Below, in pieces: positions 55,469-64,000 of a DNA stretch of 64,000 bases. A program made the translations under genes and the position numbers. Under the pieces are notes generated by a model. That model was not told the origin of the DNA, did no database searches, and was given only the letters and a program-made list of their open reading frames with translations. Within the stretch, counting starts at the first letter, position 1; every line of letters starts with the position of its first letter. Origin of the DNA: Didymella arachidicola (lineage: Eukaryota > Ascomycota > Dothideomycetes > Pleosporales > Didymellaceae). The stretch spans positions 1,302,001 through 1,366,000 of the forward strand of contig CM049989.1 of the NCBI GenBank assembly GCA_016630955.3, in the 5' to 3' direction.

Positions 55469-58400
55469 CTATTTCTTCTCGTTGTCATCATCAGTGCTGA
55501 TAGCTGTGCTGAGGTAGCGCTCGAAGACGCGAGCCTCCAGATCGACCGAGCCCCTGCGTCCACCAGCAGGATCCTTCTTTTGGAGGTACCTGCGTTTGGC
55601 AAACTTCCACGCCTCAATACCGAGGAAGAACAGGAATGTAGCAATAAAAACCACACCCCACTCCCAGCTAATTCCGGAGTGCCTGAACACAACAGTGTTG
55701 ATAACGGGAATGTAAAGGACCGGAAAGATGGTGACGAAACCGCCCATAATCGAGAAGAACAGGAACTTGTTGCGCCAGACGTCATGAAACCACTGTGTGA
55801 AGTATTTCTTTGAGCCCGGCTGCATCATGAAGAAGGAACGGCGCATGTCAATCATCTGCCAGGCGAGGAATAGCGAGAACCACGTAAGGCAGGCGAAGGT
55901 AGTAGCACGAGCACGGAAGACGGTTGTGCAGCTGTCGTTGAAACCCTCGTTACAGCCGATACCGAGGTTGCCGTCACCGAATCCGAACATGACTATCGAG
56001 AAGGATGCGAGACAGAGAGCGGCGATCCAGAGACCGTAAACGAACATGTCGATAAGGACTTCGATAGTGAAAACACCACGCTTGAGCTGAAGGTTCATTA
56101 GTATATTGGTTCCAAAGCACAGTAGCAAAGAGACTTACGCTCTGAGGAGGACGGTCCAGAATATCGGGAGCCGCAATCTCGAAACCAAGGCCCATATCAG
56201 GCAGCGAAGAGGTGACCATAATGATCCACATGACTTCGACAGGTGAGACAGGGAACACAGAGAGACCTGACTCATCTTTGAAGGCAAGACCAATGAGCAA
56301 GACGCAGGCCTGAGCGATGTTTTGCGCGAGCAAATGCAAGATAAACTTCTGAATGTTGTCAAACATGCGGCGACCCTCCTCGATGGCGTTGAGGATAGAG
56401 GCGAAATTATCGTCGGTCAAGACAATGTCGGAGGCATCCTTGGCAACATCAGATCCGGTGCCCATACCAATACCGACGTCAGAGCGCTTGAGAGATGGGG
56501 AATCGTTAACACCGTCACCCGTCATGGCGGCGAAAGCCTTCCTGCGGTGAAGAGCGTCGATCATGCGGACCTTGGTGTTGGGGGCGCAACGGGCGATAAC
56601 AAGAGGCAGTAGAGGAAGGGCGTCAACCTCGTCGTCGGAGAGCTTGTCGAATTGGGTAGCAGTCATGACCATGGCAGCAGTGACATCTTTGGCGAGAGTA
56701 GACATGTTCGAAGGCAAGATGCCGACTTCAGCAGCGATGGCGCGTGCAGTACCGGGATGATCACCTGTAAGCATGTGGACTTCGATGCCAGCCTTCTGGC
56801 ACTGTCGAACGGAGCCGGCGGTCTCGGGGCGGGGAGGGTCGTAGAGACCGACAAGACCACGGAAGACGAGTTTCTCCTCAATGGTCTTGCGGTCGAGCTC
56901 CTCACCCTTTGTGGGAAGTGGGCCATCATAGTCCTTACTGGCAAGGGCTAATACACGAAGACCGTAAGATGCTAGCGCCTCCATGTTGGCAAGAATCTCC
57001 TCACGGATATCGTCATCCAGGTTCGCAACAACATCATCATCCTCGCCATTGTAGTAGGTGTTGCAGGAGTAAATCACACGCTCGACAGCGCCCTTGGTGA
57101 AGACCATCTTCTTTGACGAGGCAACTTCTTCGAAGATGACGGACATTTTCTTGATATCAGAGTCGAATGGGAATTCAGCAAGCTGTTTCCATTTGGGAGA
57201 CTCGCCCTGAGTGAACTGCAGACGGTTCCAGTCGAAGCGGGAGGCGAAAACCTGGATAGCGATTTCAGTGGGGTCACCGCGTGCATTCCATTGACCATCA
57301 GTTTGGTGAACATTGGCCAAGTTGGCGAGAGATGCAACCTTGAGGTATTCAACCAGATGGGGATTGTCCTCGATGAGTTCCTCGTATGTCTGAGTCTTCT
57401 CGTCCTGGTCGGGGTCAATGTGGCGGGGCTCCTTAGGCGTGAAGCTCAGAGAGCCAACAGTGGGGTTGTGCGGCTCGTCTGTAATGCCGACAGAGTATGT
57501 TCCCTTGGCAGGAATCCACGCTCGCTTCGCAACCATCTTACCCTGAGTAAGAGTGCCGGTCTTGTCGGAGCAAATGTCGGTGACACCCCCGAGAGCCTCA
57601 AGAGACTTCAGGTTGCGTACGATGACGTGACGCTGGACCATACGCTTCGTGCCGGCGGCCATCGTAATGGTCAGGACGACAGTGAGGGATGCCGGGATCA
57701 TGGAAAGACCGGTTGCAACAGCGTAAATGATGACTTCTCGGTTGTTTGAGAAGGAGTTGGCACCTAGTACAATGATAGCGCAGATGATTGCGACACCGAA
57801 AAGGAGGATGGCCAAGCGTGCAAGCTTCTTCTGGAGAGGAGTACCAACGTTGACGCCAAGGAAAGCGCCCACGACATCACCGGCAGTCAGACCCCAGGCC
57901 TGAGCATAGCGGTGGGGCTTGGGTCGGCTGCCATCCTCCTTGCGCTTTACAGGACGAACGCGGGAGTTCTTCTGGCGGAGAGACATGGCGATAGAACCAA
58001 TCTCGGTATACATGCCGGTCGCGAAAACTACACCACGAGCGCGGCCCTTTGTAACGGTGGCAGAGCTGTATGCAACGTTCAGGCGATCACCTGGACCAGT
58101 CTCTTCAGAGAATGTGGCTTCGGCATCCTTGCTGACAGGGAGCGATTCACCTGTCAGGAGGGCTTCGTCGGTTTCGAAATTTACAGCTTCGATGATACTA
58201 TGATCATGTCAGCACAAGTCCAAGCGTATATGTGGCTGAACTTACCGAATATCAGCTGGAATGGTATCACCTGTCTTAAGTTCGACCAAGTCACCAACTA
58301 CGACTTCGATGGTTGGAACGGTGACAGTCTTTCCATCGCGAATAGCGGTTGCTGTAGGAGAACTCAGAGAACGTAAAGAATCCATAGTCTTCTCAGCGTT

Positions 58401-58810
58401 GAATTCTTGGAAGAACCCAATGACGACATTGAGCAGGATAATGGCAGTTACTACACCACCTTCAATCCAGGATTCAATGGCGAAGGAGACCGCCATGGCG
58501 GCAATGAGAACCTATTAGAGTGTTAGTGCGCTAGTCTCAGGTTTCGGACGCTCCCACCTACTAATGTCATTGAGTTTGCGACCTGTCGAAGCAAGATCTT
58601 TGCAGGCTGAACACCGCCATCGTCGCCGAGATCGTTCTTTCCGAATTTTTCAAGACGAGTCTTTGCTTCCGCTGTCGTCAGACCATCGTCGGGGTTGCAC
58701 TTGGTCTCTTCAATGACTTGGTCGAAGGTGAGGACGTGGGCCGGCGCAGACAGAGGCTCATTGGACTGGCCAGACTTGTGGCCTTCGAGTGATGGTTGCT
58801 TCTCTCCCAT
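55469..58810 (-). CDS. ENA1: ENA-type (P-type IID) Na+/K+-exporting ATPase, 1063 aa
   Basis: There are four exons: 58810-58562, 58511-58246, 58197-56139 and 56086-55469. Introns are 48-52 bp and phases close. The cation-transporter N-terminal domain is followed by the A domain with LLTGES. The phosphorylation motif DKTGT is at about residue 383, preceded by the M4 helix GLSMIPASLTVVL. The nucleotide domain has FTKGAVERV, then MLTGDHPGTA and the hinge MTGDGVNDSPSLK. The C-terminal helices include VMWIIMVTSSLPDMGLGFE. The IPASL helix and absence of a calmodulin-binding tail fit fungal ENA pumps, which export Na+ or K+ at the plasma membrane under salt or alkaline stress. Length is typical (about 1040-1090). 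PMR1-type Ca2+ ATPase is excluded by the long insert after the A domain (RPVKRKEDGSRPKPHRY). Confidence 0.93.
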
Positions 58811-60586
58811 GGTGAATGATTCTGGTCATTTGGATGCTGAGGAGTTTGAATTGGACAAGCAATCTAGACCTGGGGAATCGAAGACCTTTAAACACCCCGC
58901 CTGGAGATGCAGGCGGGACATGGAATCACAGCCCATGGCGACAGCCAAGCGCACCAAATATCCAGCTCTTGGCGGGTGGGAACTGGCCCAGAGTGCGTCA
59001 CTGTTGGAAGATGTCTAGCGTCTGCATGCATGCAGCGAAGCCCCGCTTAGCGACGGCGGAGCCAATGGGCGTCGTTCCTCCACGCTTCCGCCCATAACTA
59101 CAGAGTGCCGGATACTTTCGTGAGTTGTTTTCAGATAGTTTCCAACATACATCTGCTGCAGATGACGTACTGTGGGGTTTTTACGTCGCTGGTAGGATCA
59201 ATGGGCATACGTGAAGGCGAGACCAGGGTGGCCAAGAATTCCGCTCTAACGCCTGCCAATCCGCGCCAATCCCCCCATCATCTTGGCTCTGCTCGCGAAG
59301 CACCAGATTTTTGCCGACTATCCGTACAATGGCCGTGCGCACGGCAGTGAATGACGCACGACTGTTCAAAACCACCTTCACTCAACACCGGAGGCCTTCC
59401 AATTAGATCCTGAGGCTACCATGCCAAGGGTCTGGTTACTGTACTCACAGCGTGGCGTCCACACGGATGTCTATATCCCTGCTCCCAATTGGCTATTCAG
59501 CGTGCAACCCGACGTTGAAAGCTTGTCAGCGAACTTGCCCAAGGCGTTTTTGCAAAGATGGAGAACTCTCGGCGTTCAACTTCTTCGTCTGCTTATCTCG
59601 TAAATCGAGTGTCAGAGACGCTGCCAAGTAGGTCACGAGGCTCAACATACCTATGGTACACCAGGGTCTCGGCCAAACACGGTCTTCCATTCCACCCTGC
59701 CGCCTCCACCTTTCAAGAGATGAATTTTCTGAAGCGTGCTTTAGAAGCGTAAGTCTGGCTTCTAAGCCTGGTAGTCTGACCACTTACTGCATCATTCTAA
59801 GGAACGTGCGAGCACGTTTGCTCTGGTTACCAATCGTATTGCTTGGTACAGAAGGTCTCATGAGATCGCTTCCCCGTCACGCCCAATCTCCCAAAAAGAA
59901 TCTTGGTTGACTAGTTCTCACCTATGCCGACATATCCACATGAGTCTGCCACACAAGAGTCCCGAGTCCGGAGTTGTTGAAATCCATGTATCGGTCTACG
60001 CCGCTTGTGGAGTACATTGAGGCTCTGCTGTGGGGCTCAAAATCTCACTTAGTTGAGATACCATGCTTAACCCCGGCACCGAAGCTGATATGGTGTCTCA
60101 AGTTGCCACTTAAGCATACCGATTGCGTGCGCAGTACATCTCAGAATTTAGTTGCCTCCGATGATTTTCGAATATTGTGGCTGGGGCAAAGCAGAGATAG
60201 AAATGATGTCACGGCCCGGGATCTGACCGACTAACGATCACGTGCTCTAGGATGATACCAAACCACCCGACGTCGACCGAACCAGCATTGCATCTCTACC
60301 GTATGGCATCCCAAATTCATTGGCTCTATCGATGGCCAATTCTATCCAGGTATGCTTCTCAGCTCGTAAATAATTGCTGGCCTCGGGATGTCTCCTTTCA
60401 ACGCGAATACGCTCCATGCTTCCAAGGTTCCCAAAACATCTGTTTAAGACTTTCTATGCTGTCCAGATCGACTTTTGAACTTCGTGCCATTCGCTACGTC
60501 AGTACCGCACAAAGTCTTCAACGATGTGAACTTTCACGACATGATAGACCTGGCTCAGAGTCAGAGAGCATATGGACCTACCAAAG
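58811..60586. other. 1.8 kb region upstream of the ENA gene
   Basis: The region begins with the ENA promoter, which may include pH or salt response sites, though I did not identify any with confidence. Frames beyond are short and conflicting. Confidence 0.35.
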
Positions 60587-60842
60587 CACGGGGCCGTCAA
60601 AAAAAAACCCCCGCACCCACCAGCAGCCAAATAGACATAAACCTTCAGATTAACCCACTTCCTATTATACTCTACCATCACAACCACATATCTACAAAGC
60701 TAGAAAAAACACAGGGTTATAAAGTAGGAGATTCTCTATAATTCTGCATTTTCAGATCTTTAATATCGTTTATTATTGTGTAGATAGCAGGGTTGGAAAA
60801 GGGTTACTTTTTGTAAGTGCGGGTTATTTTGTCGGCCCCGTG
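60587..60842. mobile_element. MITE-like non-autonomous element, 256 bp
   Basis: The ends are imperfect inverted repeats: CACGGGGCCGTCAAAA on the left and CACGGGGCCGACAAAA on the right. The repeat similarity continues for about 30 bases (AACCC, GCAC). Both sides are flanked by CAAAG (60582-60586 and 60843-60847), a likely 5-bp target duplication. The interior is AT-rich and non-coding. The termini differ from those of both pogo elements, so its transposase source lies elsewhere. Confidence 0.65.
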
Positions 60843-63800
60843 CAAAGCTCAAGAGACTCGGTCATTCACTGGTAGGCGATACGAAGCCTGTATCCGAAGT
60901 GACGCGCCAACGCGAAGTGAAGCTTGCTGAGAGGGTGAGACTCGTGAATCTGAGTCGATCGCTCGCCAATCGAGGCCGGACGCGTTAAGTGCCATTACGA
61001 GGATCGCAGTTTCTCAGCACCAAAACCTACGGAGATCATAGTGCGGAGCAGATGCGACCTCACGGGAGTGATGCAGTAGATTCGACTTGCGGAAGAGGAC
61101 CCTGAACACCTTGAGCAAGTGCTTTTTAATCTTCGGAATGTTGCGAGGTGTCGTAATAATGACCACCAGCGGCGTGGGCACAGCGTCACCACCGTCCTCA
61201 GCATTGGCCACATCCTTCGTCTTGTATCAACTGATGGACATGGAGGTCTTCGTGAAGCCGCTGGATCTGCTTGGTCACATCATGGATATGTATGGAGAAC
61301 GCCTCGTCTTCTTCAATCGATAATGGCGACTTTATTATCACGCTTTGTCGTCCTGGCTGCAGCGGGAAGTACTTACATCTACGCCCTCACAACACTGCGC
61401 TTGCCCATGTTATGCTTTAAAAGGGCACCAGATATCTTGTGAACCCAATGAAGCTAGTGTGCGTCAGTGGCCTTTTAGAGAACACCCAAGGCTGCTTTGG
61501 CAGATTTTATCTTGTTGATGTTCTCCTATGTGGGTTGATTTTGGGCCGGACAGTCGAATCTATCGTCGGGGGGACAGCATAGGTTGTACAGTTTTTTGTG
61601 TTCAAGCTTAAGCTTCAGCGAGAGATCCATGATCTCACTCTAGAGATTGTGTATCTTATCGTGCTCCACAGTAGTCGAAACTCGCGCTCTTCGATATCTG
61701 CCTTGGTCCCAGATGCCCATGGCTGGACAAGACGCAGCTAGTGTAGGCGTTCAGCAGAGACCGAAATTCTGGACACGGTTCTGACTAGACGCGCTGGAGG
61801 CATTCATTTTGTCCGGGCAATCGATTGCATCAAATGTTCGACCTCGTCCAGTAGAACATGTACGCGAATACTTCACGATCACCGACGTCACAGGATATGA
61901 GGAGCTCACCGACCTGTCGAATGTGCGTAGCAGTCACAGTATAGCACTAGCTAAACACGAAGCTCACGGTAATGTTCGAAGGTGACATCGACACAGGTAG
62001 AATCCTTAGGGATTGCCCAGGTCTGGTCGGTAGCGTAGACATTTGAGTCGTGCAGAGGTCTTGCAAGCGCAATAAGTCTAGGCGAACGATTGATAAATAC
62101 TGAGACTCACTAAATATTATTTTCAAGCTGTCAAACGCTTTGTTTGTTCCGAAAGCCGACCGCGATTCTTTCACCACGGAGTCTAGACTAGGATCTCATA
62201 AGATAGCAGCAGGCTGTCCAGCCAATTTCGTGGTACCGGGCCATTACATCAGCCGTGTGTTAGACATTACGCATCTCAAGGATATCTACTTCTGGTTGGG
62301 TTTGTGAGACTGCCTTGGCTAGCAATGTCTCGCCTGGGGTTGTCTGGCGGTAAAGTAGCTGAGGCTATCGCGGTAACACATTGCCGCGAATCCGCCGAAA
62401 GGGCTGCTACTCGCGGGCCCAGTATAGATTTATCTTATCGTATTCGCCAAACAAGTCTCTATTCCCGCCTTTGATACGGTAGGCAAAACTCCGTCTGGAT
62501 CCATCATGGCAGGCTCACCGGGGCGGTCACTTCTTTTAGGTACAAGGTTTTGGTGGAGATTCCCTGCATTATGCTTAAGCAGCGATTATTACTTGTTCTA
62601 TATAATACACCTGCTGAATCGAATGTTCTCGGACTCGAGCCGCATTAACATCTGTTGAAGAGCGCAGTCGGGGCGCCATCGTGAGCTGAGCGTGGGTAAG
62701 AGCGCAATGCATCATAAACTCCAGAGGTAATGAGTGAATGATAACTCAATGCAGGGTAGTCGAAGGGCTAATGTAGCATTGGTGATGGTCATGAAGAAGG
62801 GAGCTCTTAGGCTGACAAGGGGTCCAGCGTTTGCGTAGCTGAAAGTCAATGACAAGCGAACGTGTAGATCGGAAGGCTTTTCTCCACACAAAAGCCTCCG
62901 AAATTATCGGACTGATCTATGTGGTCGACAGTGCAAACATACTGTTTGTCTAATCGCTTGGGAACGTGCCTCACGGAGCGGCTACGTAAAGCTTCTTGGC
63001 AAAGTAAACAATAGACATCTTCCATATGTCGTGCCATATGCCCTGAGCTGTCTAACCTACTTAGGTTGTAGCATCATATAGATCGATAGAAGAGGCTGGT
63101 CAGTGGTACGGATCGATCATAGACTTCTTGAGCTAGCGGTCTTGCATGAAGTCTCCGTAGAGGTAGACAGCCAGTCCGATATGCATCCATTCGCGGTAGT
63201 CCTGAACTACCATGTGAGTGGACGTTTCCACAGCTTCTTCGACTGGAAGCGAGAGAATCAATCCCAGGGCAGAAGCTCATCGAAGCTACAATGATTGCAG
63301 GGTTGTCATCTGGACAGCAAAAGTAGTGGACGTGCTCGAATTCGTTGTGTATGCTGCACCCGCCAATCCCTTCCAACATTAACTTTCGCAGAGCTTCGGT
63401 CGCCTCCAGGTGGAGCCTGGGTTTCAGCGGCTGAACCGCGCACTATCGACGCACGACACATCCATACTGGTAAGGTAGTGTTGCGGGCATGATGTTGCAG
63501 TATCCCCGCAAACAGTCGAGAAAGGGAGCGCCCTGAGAGAGCTGATCTGACTTGCGCATACGACTCTGAACAACAACGACAGCAGGGGAAGTGAGGGCAG
63601 CCTGCCTGTCGACAGTTTGCTCGAACCGTGCGCCTATTCGCTGCAGCAGAGCCTGAGGTAGAGCTGCCAAACCACAGCACTGCGCCAGCAAATTGATGAG
63701 AGTTCGAGAGAGCGAAGTGAAGACGCGTCATGACAGCTTCAGCGTACCCTCAGCATCGCTCTCATCCGCAAAGAGGTGCACGAACTCACGGACCGAGCAT

Positions 63801-64000
63801 GAACCTCGACGTTTCCCGTAACTCCCGCGATCATCAACCGGTTCTCTTCACAGCTCCGCACAGGCCCTGCTCTACGGCCGTTGTCACCAAGTTTGTTATT
63901 GCCGCCCTCCAGATGCCGAGCTTGTTTATTGCCATTGCTGGCCTTGCAACCCGGGAAAGCAGCGGTGAGATAATCTCCAATTATTGACGGATGCGTACAG
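60843..64000. other. 3.2 kb without a supported gene
   Basis: Short frames lie on both strands. On the minus strand some fragments look faintly coding: EEDEAFSIHIHDVTKQIQ at about 61320-61265, TPLVVIITTPRNIPKIKK at about 61170-61117, and VGELLISCDVGDREVFAYM at about 61910-61850. They are separated by stops and frame changes. They may be decayed gene remains or chance. No RNA gene is seen. Confidence 0.3.

Noticed and set aside
1..64000. CRISPR array, bacterial operon or prophage
   Set aside because: Introns, eukaryotic gene families and spaced genes on both strands show fungal nuclear DNA; no spaced direct repeats of CRISPR type are seen.

Overview
This window is nuclear DNA of a filamentous ascomycete (Pezizomycotina). 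Short introns of about 48-110 bp with GTAAGT-like donors interrupt most genes, Zn2Cys6 and TBC proteins with long disordered tails are present, and a DNMT5-type methyltransferase, an ENA-type sodium ATPase and Fot1/pogo-like transposons occur. The gene mix fits Dothideomycetes best, but I could not test that by comparison. All gene models are hand-spliced from reading frame, splice motifs and family knowledge.

Layout. At 1-10.8 kb are housekeeping genes: a truncated BRE4-like membrane transporter (-), a small conserved nuclear-looking protein (+), a KxDL/BLOC-1 subunit (+), SEC18/NSF (-) and a 2H-phosphoesterase-like protein (-). At 10.9-14.9 kb two different TA-inserting pogo/Fot1-class DNA transposons lie 50 bp apart. 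The first is apparently intact; the second has one frameshift. At 15.3-22.9 kb is a very large DNMT5-like gene (tandem cysteine modules, cytosine methyltransferase, RING, SNF2 ATPase). Its frame is open across five exons apart from five isolated stop codons. At 24.5-26.8 kb is a disordered fungal protein. From 27 to 33.9 kb there is little beyond an intron-containing tRNA-Met, a degenerate tRNA-Lys-like sequence and a relic of a fungal protein family. A Zn2Cys6 transcription factor follows at 33.9-36.5 kb and a glutamine-rich coiled-coil protein at 39.6-41.2 kb. After a 5.6 kb desert come a TBC Rab-GAP, an epoxide hydrolase gene with a frameshift, a membrane-anchored RING-H2 protein and an ENA-type P-type ATPase (to 58.8 kb). 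The last 5 kb holds one MITE-like element and no gene I can support.

Functional threads. KXD1, SEC18, the TBC protein and the RING-H2 protein all belong to membrane traffic or protein sorting, but they are scattered on both strands and show no operon-like logic. The DNMT5-like relic, the two transposons and the scattered decayed genes together suggest a region where genome defence and mobile elements have interacted. The point most worth following is the multiply nonsense-mutated but indel-free DNMT5-like gene beside an intact transposon.
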